DNA of 64,000 bases, from contig AP025179.1 of NCBI GenBank assembly GCA_021654635.1, forward strand, positions 186,001 through 250,000. Direction: 5' to 3'. This stretch comes from Mycobacterium kiyosense. GTDB lineage: Bacteria > Actinomycetota > Actinomycetes > Mycobacteriales > Mycobacteriaceae. The position numbers and the translations under genes are program-made. The notes under the pieces are model-generated. The model was not told the origin of the DNA. It did not search any database and saw nothing but the letters and a program-made list of their open reading frames with translations. Every line of letters begins with the position of its first letter. The first letter of the stretch is position 1. Positions 8,022 through 16,135 of this stretch are shown here, one piece after another.

Positions 8022-8663
8022 TTGACCGTCGACCTGCCCCGGCCCACCGTGTTCCAGCCGATCGAGGTGCACACCCGGGTGCTGCAGGATCGCCGCCGGC
8101 TGAGACTCATCGAGGCGGTGCTCACCCAGGACGGCAACACTGTGGCACAGGCGAGCGCGCTGTTCTTGAGGCGTGGCCCACAACCGGATGGCGAGGTGTG
8201 GTCGATGCCGGTGCAAATGCCGGCGCTGCCTGCCGGAAGAGACGACGTCCAGTCGTTGTTCATCCGCACCTACGGCTGGGGTAGCGAGATTCAGAATCCC
8301 GATCCCGGCTGGACGGACGAACTGGGGCCGAAATACACCTGGCTGCAGGAAACCCGACCGCTGCTCGACGCCGAACCGATGACCGCCTTCACACGGGCGG
8401 CGATGGCCGGCGACATCACCGCCTCGATCGCCAACTGGGGCAGCAGGGGTTTGCAGTTCATCAACGTCGACTACACCCTCACCTTGAGTCGGCTGCCGCG
8501 AGGATCCGAGCTCGGGCTGGCCTCGGTTACGCATTACAGCGAAGACGGCGTAGCCACCGGGTCGACGGTACTCGTCGACCGCGATGGCCCGATCGGCAAC
8601 GGCGTTTCGATCGCCATCGCCCAGTCCGGCTTTCGCCCAAGCTCCGGACCGGTCGTAGCTTGA
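8022..8663 (+). CDS. Acyl-CoA thioesterase (double hot-dog family), 5'-truncated
   Basis: 213 residues from a TTG at 8022 encode the second part of a TesB-like thioesterase family protein: ARLTVDLPRPTVFQPI, then VLTQDGNTVAQASALFLRRG, then FINVDYTLTLSRLP and HYSEDGVATGSTVLVDRDGPIG. The same frame continues upstream to about 7857 with clear family sequence (YFVRDENSYVPTAIARGGWG, then SLSGHVVGGLLGWAAERA). No ATG or GTG exists between the in-frame stop at 7773 and the TTG at 8022. The natural start appears to be lost, and the TTG lies inside the first hot-dog domain. It is likely non-functional. The adjoining 13E12 remnant suggests a deletion took the 5' end. Confidence 0.7.
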   Translation: MTVDLPRPTVFQPIEVHTRVLQDRRRLRLIEAVLTQDGNTVAQASALFLRRGPQPDGEVWSMPVQMPALPAGRDDVQSLFIRTYGWGSEIQNPDPGWTDELGPKYTWLQETRPLLDAEPMTAFTRAAMAGDITASIANWGSRGLQFINVDYTLTLSRLPRGSELGLASVTHYSEDGVATGSTVLVDRDGPIGNGVSIAIAQSGFRPSSGPVVA

Positions 8664-8690
8664 CGACGATCTTGGCAGGTAACGTCCAAA

Positions 8691-9917
8691 TCAGCTTTGG
8701 CGGTGCTGGTTTCGGCGTAGCCGCAGCGCCCGGCCGGCCGCGACGACCGTCGCCAGCACTGCCAGGACGGCAAGCACGGCCGACGCAGCAGACAACCCGA
8801 TCTCGGTCAGTAGTAGCGGCAATCCGAAGCCAATGTAGGTCACCGCGTAGAAAGCGCCCGTCAGCGCGCCCCGATTGTGTTGTGGCGCTGCGGCTTCCAA
8901 GTCGATGAGACCTTCGCGAAGACACAGTCCTGATGCACAGCCGAGCAGCACCAGCAGCGACAATCCCAGAGCCACGGGAATATTCGGCGGTGCCGCGGCC
9001 AGAGTGGCGTAGCCGAGCGCGGCAAGCAACGCACCGGCGGTCCCGGCTTGCGGACCCCACCGCCGCCCCCGGGCGACCAACTGACTGATACCGCTCACTC
9101 CGTTGGTGATCAAAGCGGCAATCCCGGCCACCATGGTGGCGGCCAGCCCGGTGTGAATCCGAGTGGGAATCGTGACGAAAGCGAGTGTCGCCGAGGCGAA
9201 CACCCACGGTGCCAGCGGCATCGCCCAGCTCAGCGCCAGGCCGGTGCTCTGGCCTTCGCCCGGTCCGGCGGGGCGGCCGCGCACCGGTCCGGGCGATGCG
9301 GAACGACGCAGCGCCAGCGCGACGACGACGATCGCCGTCCCAACCAGGCCGGCGGCCGTTGCGAACGAGACCCCGATCGCGGAGGGGCAAACAGCGGTGA
9401 TGACACCGGAGACGAAAGGCCCCACCGCGAATCCGGCAATCAACACCGCTCCGGCAACGGCCGCGCCTGGCGGACCGTTCAGATCCGAAGCCCACGCCGT
9501 GCACGAGCTCATGGCGAGGCCCACTCCGACACCGACGACGAGGCGTCCCGCCAGCAGCACGTCGGACTGCTGTGACAAGAGCATCGGGATCGTTCCGGCC
9601 AGGACGGTTGCCGCCCCCGTCAGCGCGATCGACGGGCGGCCGAACGCATCCGAGGCGCGCCCACCGAGCAGCAAGCCAGGCAGCAGACCTACCGCGTAAA
9701 TCCCGAATATCGCGTCCAGCAGGGACGCACTGAGGTGTTGCGCGTCGCTGATCGCCGGAATCAAGGCCGCAAAGTGGTTGGCGGCCCAGCCGGTTGCCAG
9801 CAGAATAGCCAGCACACCGGCGAATACCTCCGGCTTCCCGCGGGACTGCCTAGGCTGTTCGCCTTCCGGTGCTGATCGAAGCGGAGGCGCGTCGGTGCAC
9901 ACCCCGTTCGATTTCAT
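8691..9917 (-). CDS. MFS transporter
   Basis: 408 residues with about 12 hydrophobic segments. The first loop contains LLLGGRASDAFGRPSIALTG, the G-x3-D-x2-G-R signature of major facilitator superfamily carriers. The second half, after a polar linker near residue 215, is a second six-helix bundle. It has a cytoplasmic hydrophilic N-terminus of about 28 residues. The type (12-helix, sugar/drug efflux-like) suggests export of a small hydrophobic compound, but no substrate can be assigned. It is alone on its strand here, between the thioesterase (convergent) and a DUF998 gene on the same strand. Confidence 0.88.
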   Translation of the reverse strand: MKSNGVCTDAPPLRSAPEGEQPRQSRGKPEVFAGVLAILLATGWAANHFAALIPAISDAQHLSASLLDAIFGIYAVGLLPGLLLGGRASDAFGRPSIALTGAATVLAGTIPMLLSQQSDVLLAGRLVVGVGVGLAMSSCTAWASDLNGPPGAAVAGAVLIAGFAVGPFVSGVITAVCPSAIGVSFATAAGLVGTAIVVVALALRRSASPGPVRGRPAGPGEGQSTGLALSWAMPLAPWVFASATLAFVTIPTRIHTGLAATMVAGIAALITNGVSGISQLVARGRRWGPQAGTAGALLAALGYATLAAAPPNIPVALGLSLLVLLGCASGLCLREGLIDLEAAAPQHNRGALTGAFYAVTYIGFGLPLLLTEIGLSAASAVLAVLAVLATVVAAGRALRLRRNQHRQS

Positions 9918-10004
9918 CGGTCCGTTCCCTCCCTGGTGGCCCTCCGGCGTCCGCCGGTGGAAAGACAGTGCAACTCCAACCGATATTCCCGGTCGAGACC
10001 TATC

Positions 10005-10571
10005 TCACTCAGGCCGGTTGGATTGCAGGCACAACACGGTCCATAGCTGCCACAGGAAGATCGCATATACCGACCCGCGTTCCCAGACGCCGATTGCGGA
10101 TATGTGCATCGATCCGCCCGCTGCGCCGACCGCGAATACCGATAAGCAGATAAACCCGAGTACGGCAATCACTTTCGATACGACGCGGTAGCCGCCGCGC
10201 CGGCGGGCCGGGGCTATCGCGGAGGAACCTGCCAACGTGGCGGCGTTACCGGCGGTCAGGGCCAGCGCCGCGCCTATGCCATGTAAGCCTCCACCGGGGA
10301 ACGCACCCACCAGGGTGTTGCCGACGGCGTTCGCCGCGGCCAGCGCCAGGAATACGCGAGTCGTGCTGCGACGGAAAGACCCCGAAACGAGTACCGCCCC
10401 CAGCAGATAGGCCACGCCCTGCAGATAGAACCCCAGGTGCATCAGGTACGTGAGCGGCCCGTGGGCGCCGAGTTCGCTGATGTAGTTGTCGGCGTAGCTG
10501 TAGTGGGGTTGGTACCCGCGCGCGGCGGCCGCTTCGAGTAGCAGGAACCCGGCCACCCCGATCAGCCACAC
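10005..10571 (-). CDS. DUF998 family membrane protein
   Basis: About 188 residues with roughly six hydrophobic segments: VWLIGVAGFLLLEAA, YLMHLGFYLQGVAYLLGAVL, FLALAAANAVGNTLVGAF, then others. The early motif YSYADNYISELGA is the diagnostic N-x-I-S-x-L-G of DUF998 membrane proteins, whose role is unknown. No ATG is available near the first helix; I use the GTG at 10571, and a start a few codons upstream with a rarer codon is possible. It lies 50 bases after the cysteine-ladder gene and may be its co-transcribed partner. Confidence 0.7.
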   Translation of the reverse strand: MWLIGVAGFLLLEAAAARGYQPHYSYADNYISELGAHGPLTYLMHLGFYLQGVAYLLGAVLVSGSFRRSTTRVFLALAAANAVGNTLVGAFPGGGLHGIGAALALTAGNAATLAGSSAIAPARRRGGYRVVSKVIAVLGFICLSVFAVGAAGGSMHISAIGVWERGSVYAIFLWQLWTVLCLQSNRPE

Positions 10572-10621
10572 AGCGCCGCCGCAGATCCGCCTCCCGGCGG
10601 ACAGTTGCGGCGCGGGCCGGC

Positions 10622-11125
10622 TCAGTTGGCTATCTCCACATGGATGTTCCTGGCCCCCACCACATTTCGCAGTCCGGAGCAGTTCACGCACCCGATACAT
10701 CCAACACAGTCGGTGCAGCGCACGCACGCAATGCATCCGACACACCGGAGGCACGCGATGCAGCCCAGGCACGCCACGCAGTCGCGGACGGCCACACATA
10801 TCAAGGCGAGCAGACTGGTGATCACCCCGACGCTTCCCGCGGTGGCCGCCGATGCCGCGACCGCGATACTGCCGGCGGTCGCGACCGAGCCGGCGACCGC
10901 GATCGACCCGGCCGCAGTCGTCGAGCCGGCGACCGCGACGCTTCCCCCGACGGCCGCGGACCCGGCGACGGCCGCGCTGTCCTGCACGGCGATCGATCCG
11001 ACAATGGAATCAGTGTCGTGCGAATCCCAAGGCAGTGCCATGGAAGTCATCATGGCAGTTCGGCAACCGAAGCTGAAGCCCGCGCCGGCCGGTCGCTGCG
11101 ATATCGACCGTCGGAGTGGGATCAT
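10622..11125 (-). CDS. Serine/cysteine-ladder repeat protein of unknown function
   Basis: Up to 167 residues; not a family I can name. From residue 44 to 104 serine recurs at exactly every sixth position (44, 50, 56 ... 104) in units like AAVAGS and IAVAGS. The same phase continues with Cys110 and Cys116, after which cysteine recurs at every third position (116 to 149, twelve cysteines, units such as CVA, CIG, CVN). The end is SGLRNVVGARNIHV. A hydrophobic patch (SLLALICVAV) sits at the switch. Such regularity suggests a beta-solenoid with stacked Ser, then Cys, along one face (inference). The start is uncertain: ATGs at 11125 and 11053 are both possible, and the later one starts MMTSMALPW. 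Confidence 0.7.
   Translation of the reverse strand: MIPLRRSISQRPAGAGFSFGCRTAMMTSMALPWDSHDTDSIVGSIAVQDSAAVAGSAAVGGSVAVAGSTTAAGSIAVAGSVATAGSIAVAASAATAGSVGVITSLLALICVAVRDCVACLGCIACLRCVGCIACVRCTDCVGCIGCVNCSGLRNVVGARNIHVEIAN
10679..10996 (-). repeat. Hexapeptide then tripeptide coding repeat
   Basis: The repeat part of the ladder protein: eleven 18-base units giving Ser at period six, then 9-base units giving Cys at period three. On the plus strand the second half is visible as a regular GCA/ACA beat every nine bases. The DNA units have diverged while the protein period is exact, which argues for selection on the protein. Confidence 0.75.
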
Positions 11126-11241
11126 GGGTGCCGGCCCAGGACCTGCCCGGAAAGGTTAGCCACGTGGACCTCGATCGCATCACCCACCCGCTGCGACTGG
11201 CGCGCGGCTCGCATCAGCCGGGATCGGCTAAAGGCTGTGCC

Positions 11242-11916
11242 ATGAACGTCATTTCGTTCATCAACGGTGACGAGCAGATCACCGATTTCCCGGCGACCTC
11301 GGCCCGCCCGCTGGCCGCGTTCGTACACTTGTGCAACGACCAGCTCGCCGGGCCGGATGGCTACCTGGCGCCGGACGACGCCGTCATAGCCCTGGATCTG
11401 GGCTGGCTGACCGTGGGAACCGCGTGTGACGGAGCCGTCGCCGACCGCGTCGTCCGTGCCTGGGTGTCCAAGCTGTTGATGAGCCCGCCTTGGGGCGTGA
11501 TCCGCTACGCCGGAGGTGCCGCAGCCGAGGTGATCTCCGGGATCGGGGAGTTGCATCGCACGCTGGCGCCGGGTGAGCTGCCCGACATCGCCGTCTGGGA
11601 CGGCGCCGCCCGCGCCGCGCGCGAGATCAGCGCGTCGATGGCCCCGGGGGCGCAGCGCTACGCCGTTCGGGCCGCATACCAGTCGACGGCGTTGGCCGAC
11701 ACCGACAAGTGGGAGACGCTGGATGCGGTGACCGGTAACGCCTTACGCGCCCACCGGTTGGCCAACCTGGACGGGGGAGCGGACCGGATCGTGGCGGTGA
11801 CCCGGCACGCCATCCGGTCCTGGCGGCGCCTCGCCGGACTCAGCGTCGTCGGCAACGGCTCCGTCCCGGTTGCGACGGCGGCACGCCGCAAGGGTGCCGC
11901 GTGGCAGGTGGCATGA
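11242..11916 (+). CDS. Hypothetical protein
   Basis: A 224-residue protein starting MNVISFINGDEQITDFPA. I do not recognise a domain. It is soluble, mixed alpha/beta in character, with no signal peptide or membrane segment; a basic, arginine-rich C-terminal part (ITRHAIRSWRRLAG-like stretch near residue 200) ends the protein. The ATG at 11242 has the codon bias of neighbours from this point; the frame upstream overlaps the ladder protein start region. It is convergent with the acyl-CoA dehydrogenase, seven bases apart. Confidence 0.65.
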   Translation: MNVISFINGDEQITDFPATSARPLAAFVHLCNDQLAGPDGYLAPDDAVIALDLGWLTVGTACDGAVADRVVRAWVSKLLMSPPWGVIRYAGGAAAEVISGIGELHRTLAPGELPDIAVWDGAARAAREISASMAPGAQRYAVRAAYQSTALADTDKWETLDAVTGNALRAHRLANLDGGADRIVAVTRHAIRSWRRLAGLSVVGNGSVPVATAARRKGAAWQVA

Positions 11917-11922
11917 CCGCGG

Positions 11923-13131
11923 TCAGCGGATGGCCAGCCCCGTCAGCGCCCGCGAGATCACCAGACGCTGAATCTCGCTGGTGCCCTCGAAGATGGTGAA
12001 AATCTTTGCGTCGCGGTGCATCCGCTCCACGGGGTAGTCCCGGGTGTAGCCGTTGCCGCCGAGAATCTGGATGGCTTCGTCGGTGACGTAGACCGCCGTC
12101 TCACTGGCCACCAGTTTGGCCATCGAGCCCTCGGCGGAGTCGAAGTTCTGGTTGTTGCGCGCCATCCATCCTGCCCGCCACACCAGCAGCCGGGCCGCGT
12201 CGATGCGGCTCTTCATGTCGGCCAGCTTGAACGCCACGGCCTGGAACTCACCGATCTTGCGGCCGAATTGCTCACGCTGGCAGGCATAGTCGAGCGCGTA
12301 CTCGTAGGCGGCGCGGGCCACGCCGACGGCCATGGCGCCGACGGTGGGCCGGGTGCGCTCGAAGGTCTTCATGGCCGCCTGACCGCCCGCCGAGGCGCCG
12401 GATTTCACTCGCGCGATCCGCTTTTCGAACTTCTCGCGGCCACCGAGAATCGCGTCCTCGGGCAGGCGCACGTTGTCGAGCACGACCTCGGCGGTGTGCG
12501 ACGGATGCCGTGCTTTTTTGAACTTCTGCCCCTGAGCCAGGCCTTTGGTGTCCGGTCCGATGACGAAGCTGGCCTGGCCGCGGGTGCCGAGCTCCGGATA
12601 GACCGAAGCGACCACGATGTGCACGTTGGCGATGCCGCCGTTGGTGGCCCAGGTCTTGGTGCCGTTGAGCACCCACTCGTTGCTGGCCTCGTCGAAGCGG
12701 GCACGGGTGCGGATGCCGCCGACGTCGGAGCCGGCGTCAGGCTCCGACGAGCAGAATGCACCGAGCTTGGGTTCGGCCGCGGTACCGAACATCTCGGGCA
12801 GCCACTGGCCGAGTTGTTCGGGTGTCCCGTTGCCCGCCAGCGCCGCCGCCGCCAGTCCGGTGCCCATGATGGACAGCGCGATTCCGGCGTCGCCCCAGAA
12901 CATCTCCTCGAACGCGGTGAGCATGCCCAGTCCGGTCTCTTCGGCGGCCTGCTGGGCGAAGAAGTCCGGGGAATACAGCCCTACCTTGGCGGCCTCCTGG
13001 ATGACCGGCCACGGCGTTTCCTCGCGCTCGTCCCACTCGGCGGCCGCCGGGCGGATGACGTCGGCGGCGAACTTGTGCACCCAGTCGCGCACCTCGATTA
13101 CATCGTCGGAGAGCTGCATCGAGAATGTCAT
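11923..13131 (-). CDS. Acyl-CoA dehydrogenase (FadE family)
   Basis: 402 residues with the full acyl-CoA dehydrogenase layout. An N-terminal helical domain ([17 protein letters not shown]) is followed by the middle beta domain with [19 protein letters not shown] and [14 protein letters not shown], the FAD and substrate contacts. The C-terminal helical domain has [19 protein letters not shown] and [20 protein letters not shown]. The catalytic base is the Glu of [15 protein letters not shown]. It acts in alpha,beta-dehydrogenation of an acyl-CoA, with ETF as acceptor. The TetR gene overlaps its start in an ATGA, so the pair is an operon under that regulator. Confidence 0.93.
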   Translation of the reverse strand: MTFSMQLSDDVIEVRDWVHKFAADVIRPAAAEWDEREETPWPVIQEAAKVGLYSPDFFAQQAAEETGLGMLTAFEEMFWGDAGIALSIMGTGLAAAALAGNGTPEQLGQWLPEMFGTAAEPKLGAFCSSEPDAGSDVGGIRTRARFDEASNEWVLNGTKTWATNGGIANVHIVVASVYPELGTRGQASFVIGPDTKGLAQGQKFKKARHPSHTAEVVLDNVRLPEDAILGGREKFEKRIARVKSGASAGGQAAMKTFERTRPTVGAMAVGVARAAYEYALDYACQREQFGRKIGEFQAVAFKLADMKSRIDAARLLVWRAGWMARNNQNFDSAEGSMAKLVASETAVYVTDEAIQILGGNGYTRDYPVERMHRDAKIFTIFEGTSEIQRLVISRALTGLAIR

Positions 13132-13778
13132 CTGTTATCTCCTGAAATAGGTTGGCGTGACGTCGTTTTCGGAGTTCTATATTGTGTGAGCACACTGAGC
13201 GTCTGATTGACCCAGGCTTCGAAATAGCGGTCTTCGTCGATGTTGCCGGGTAGTCGCCCGGTGAGCGCTTGCAGCGTCGACGCATAGGACAATGACCCGA
13301 TGGCGGCGGCCGCGGCCGCTTCGGGATCGGGGATGCAGGTGCGACCGGAGCGATTGGACGCGGCCAGTTCGTCGGCGAACCGCTGGTAGGCGTTGTCGGT
13401 GATCACCTGCCAGGTTTTCTCGTCGAGATCGCCGAGCTCCTCAGGTTCGCGCAGCATGACCTTGAGCAGGTCTTCGCTCTGTTTGAGGTTGCTCCAGATC
13501 AGCTCTCCTGCGGTGCGCACCGCGTGTTCTACGCTTTCGGGTTCTCTTGCGTCGTACTGCTCGCGTGCGGCAACGACGCTGCTGATGCGGTGCTCGACCG
13601 CGGCTTCCAGCAGTTCGCGCTTGGAGCCGAAGTGCTTGTAGAGCGCGCCCGAACCCGGTGCCAGGCCGGCAGCACGTTGAATGTCGGCGACCGACGTCGC
13701 CGCATAGCCCTTGGCAGCGAACAACTTCAACGCCTCTGCCAACAGCCGGTCGCGTCCGCGGGCAGCTTCGGCAGGCAT
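13128..13778 (-). CDS. TetR family regulator of the acyl-CoA dehydrogenase
   Basis: A 216-residue TetR protein. The HTH spans about residues 9-55: [20 protein letters not shown], then [20 protein letters not shown], then [11 protein letters not shown]. The remainder is the ligand/dimer domain. The ATG at 13778 is chosen because it sits right at the start of TetR homology and abuts an operator-like palindrome. It overlaps the acyl-CoA dehydrogenase by four bases. It probably senses an acyl-CoA and represses its own operon (known behaviour of FadR/KstR-like mycobacterial TetRs; here inferred). Confidence 0.88.
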   Translation of the reverse strand: MPAEAARGRDRLLAEALKLFAAKGYAATSVADIQRAAGLAPGSGALYKHFGSKRELLEAAVEHRISSVVAAREQYDAREPESVEHAVRTAGELIWSNLKQSEDLLKVMLREPEELGDLDEKTWQVITDNAYQRFADELAASNRSGRTCIPDPEAAAAAAIGSLSYASTLQALTGRLPGNIDEDRYFEAWVNQTLSVLTQYRTPKTTSRQPISGDNR

Positions 13779-13800
13779 GGTGAGAGAGTAATCACTCACC
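13779..13800 (-). promoter_or_regulatory. Operator palindrome abutting the TetR start codon
   Basis: The outer arms GGTGAG and CTCACC enclose an inner near-palindrome GAGTAATCACTC, giving a 22-bp element that ends next to the ATG at 13778. There is no room for a Shine-Dalgarno sequence, so the transcript may be leaderless. Likely target of the adjacent TetR protein. Confidence 0.55.
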
Positions 13801-13882
13801 AACGCAGGAGGCAAATTTCGCCGATGTGGGTTGGCACACACTGCCGCGGCCGGCTGCCTACACCGTGCTGGACCGGACACCG

Positions 13883-14830
13883 CTAGATGTTCACCAGATC
13901 ACTCGATGGTTCGTCGTTCAACACCGATTGGGCTAGCAGTTCGCCCAGCAGGGGGCCGAACTTCATCAGGTTGCTGCCGACGAACGCGGTCACGGCGCCA
14001 CGGCGCGTGAGCCGCCAACCGTCACCGCCGGCGTCGAGCCATGATGCGCTCGCGGTGACGCAGTCGACCCGGCTCACCGGGGTCAACGAGGGGAACAATG
14101 TTTGCACCACCGCCGGATCCGGCACATCCTGGCCGAAGGCCCAGAGTCCAGTGCTGCCGACCGGCAGTCCGTAACCCTCGGGTGCCGAAAGGCAGGCGGC
14201 GCCAACGGCATCGGCGCCTTGATAAGTGAAACGAGTGTGGGGCGCGAACTCGATGCCGAGCGAGCCGAACAGGGCCGTCGTCTGTACCCCGGCGCAGATC
14301 AGGATGTGATCGGCACGAAGGAAAGTCCCGTCCGACAACGCCGCTGAGCCGTCGTCGGCGACCGACATGACCTCGTCGCGCCGGATGGTCACCCGCCGCG
14401 ACAAGGCCACCAAGGCCCGACGGATCCAAAGGCTGCCGCCTAGAGGGTCGAAAATCCCGGTCTGCCAGGGTGCTTGAAGGAACGGTATGCGCGCGGTGAT
14501 GCCGTCCCGATCGAGCCGGGAAAACGTGGCTCCGGCGGCGGTCATCGCTGCCGCGGTGTCGTCGCAGTCGCCCGCCGCGACGAATCCCTCGGTCCCCAAC
14601 AAGCGGCCGATGCCGAACTCGGATTCCCATCGCCGCCAGCCGACACGGGCTTCGAGGGCGAGCCGGCACAACGTCGGGCGCCGGTGGGCGATCCGGAAGA
14701 TCCGGGCCAGCCCCGCCGACTGCTCGGCGAACGGTTCGCCGCGCTCCAACACCACTACATCGACGCCACGTTGGGATAGCGCGTAAGCCGTTGCAAGCCC
14801 GCATATTCCGGCACCGACGATAACGATCAT
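13883..14830 (-). CDS. FAD-dependent oxidoreductase, DAO (amine/amino acid oxidase) family
   Basis: A 315-residue flavoprotein starting at the dinucleotide-binding motif MIVIVGAGICGLATAYALSQRG with VVLERG. Next comes AEQSAGLARIFRIAH, the S-x-x-x-x-x-x-R substrate-side segment seen in sarcosine and N-methylamino acid oxidases. The C-terminal FAD segment is present as RRGAVTAFVGSNLMKFGPLLGELLA, where the N-L-M-K-F-G-P pattern matches the family. It is somewhat shorter than sarcosine oxidase (about 390). It follows the Eis-like gene by two bases, so they are translationally close and may share a substrate such as an amine. Confidence 0.82.
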   Translation of the reverse strand: MIVIVGAGICGLATAYALSQRGVDVVVLERGEPFAEQSAGLARIFRIAHRRPTLCRLALEARVGWRRWESEFGIGRLLGTEGFVAAGDCDDTAAAMTAAGATFSRLDRDGITARIPFLQAPWQTGIFDPLGGSLWIRRALVALSRRVTIRRDEVMSVADDGSAALSDGTFLRADHILICAGVQTTALFGSLGIEFAPHTRFTYQGADAVGAACLSAPEGYGLPVGSTGLWAFGQDVPDPAVVQTLFPSLTPVSRVDCVTASASWLDAGGDGWRLTRRGAVTAFVGSNLMKFGPLLGELLAQSVLNDEPSSDLVNI

Positions 14831-14832
14831 CG

Positions 14833-16047
14833 TTAGAAGAAAAACCCGGCATGCGGTGCGCGGGGCACCGCGAAGAGCCGATCGGCGGCCACCAGTGCCG
14901 CGGGTTCGCCGACGTGGGCCAGCCCGGCGACGGCGAGCGCCTGCCAGGGCGTGCCGCCCAGTAGCACCGCGGCGAGCCCGGCCGCGTCGACGTGCAGCTG
15001 GGGGCGCTGGTCGGTCGGTTCCGCGCCGTCGGGCGTGACGGCGTAGGTCGCCGAATTATGCTGCAAGATCGGGTCATTGACCGCGATGGTGATCCGGTCG
15101 CCGTCGGCGTACCGGCGAGCGGCCAGTGCCGCACGGACATCGACCACGCGCAGCCAGGTTTCGTCGTAGACTGCGGTCACCTTCGCGGCGCGCCGATCGA
15201 GCAGCAGCAAGGGCAGCGGATCGTCGAGCGGCAGCATCCAGAACACCACTCGGTCAATAAGATCCAGGCCGAACAGAAACCGCAGCAGGCCCAGGTACGC
15301 ATCGGCGGTGGGGGCAAAGAAGTCCTCGACCACGATGGTGCGCTGGTCGCTGACGAACCACCTCTCGGTGTTGATCGGGCGGTACCGGGCGAAGCCGGAT
15401 TCGGCCCCGGGTTCGCCGTGCACCGCCACATACGCAGGCCCCGGAGCCGCCTGGTGGCGCAGGCGCAGGCTGCGCCACCACACGGGTGACCGGTCGACGG
15501 TGCCGGGCCGCGACGGACGATTCTGAGAGTAGATGCGCGGCAACACTTCCCAAGCCTCGGCGGGATCGAGCAGTCGCACCGGTCCGCCGGATCCGACGCC
15601 GGCACGCAGCGCCGCCCGTGCCGTCACCACCTCCACGCTCTGGGTCGAACTGGCCACGCCGTAGCCGTAGCGCTCGTAGATCGTCGCTTCCGAGGCCCGT
15701 AGCGACGCGACCACCTCACCGCGGGCGGCGAAGTCCCGCAGTTGATGCTGCACCAGCTCGGAGGCGATGCCCTGGCGGGTGAACGACGGCAACACCCCGA
15801 TGTGGGTCACCGCGGCGTGCTCTACGACGGCGCCACCGGGCAGGGTCAGCCCTCCGGAAACGGCGTCGGCGGTGCCGACGAGCCGTCCGTCGACGAACGC
15901 GCCGATGGTACGGCCGGGTTCGAGCAGGGTGGTGATCTGGCCGGGCTGCAGGCTCAGCGGCGGGAAGCCGATCATGGCGGTGCGAAACACGTTCGACGCG
16001 GCGATCAGATCTTCCTCGGCGTCGAGCACGCGGATGTCGGTGGTCAC
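14833..16047 (-). CDS. Eis-family GNAT N-acetyltransferase
   Basis: 404 residues, the length of mycobacterial Eis (about 400-408). The GNAT core carries VTHIGVLPSFTRQGIASELV, with the acetyl-CoA loop R-Q-G-I-A, and ASEATIYERYGYGVAS, which holds the catalytic tyrosine of Eis in ATIYERYGYG. A second degenerate GNAT region and a sterol-carrier-like C-terminal domain follow. The protein ends in Phe (HAGFFF), as needed in Eis where the C-terminal carboxylate is the general base (known). Eis proteins acetylate amines such as aminoglycosides or lysine side chains. First gene of a pair with the DAO flavoprotein. Confidence 0.88.
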   Translation of the reverse strand: MTTDIRVLDAEEDLIAASNVFRTAMIGFPPLSLQPGQITTLLEPGRTIGAFVDGRLVGTADAVSGGLTLPGGAVVEHAAVTHIGVLPSFTRQGIASELVQHQLRDFAARGEVVASLRASEATIYERYGYGVASSTQSVEVVTARAALRAGVGSGGPVRLLDPAEAWEVLPRIYSQNRPSRPGTVDRSPVWWRSLRLRHQAAPGPAYVAVHGEPGAESGFARYRPINTERWFVSDQRTIVVEDFFAPTADAYLGLLRFLFGLDLIDRVVFWMLPLDDPLPLLLLDRRAAKVTAVYDETWLRVVDVRAALAARRYADGDRITIAVNDPILQHNSATYAVTPDGAEPTDQRPQLHVDAAGLAAVLLGGTPWQALAVAGLAHVGEPAALVAADRLFAVPRAPHAGFFF

Positions 16048-16135
16048 CCCGCCATCATGACCTGCGTTGCCGGCGGCGCCGGGTCGCGGGGGGACCGCGG
16101 TCCGGGCGATTCCGGGCGGGCCTTACGTTGGGAAA

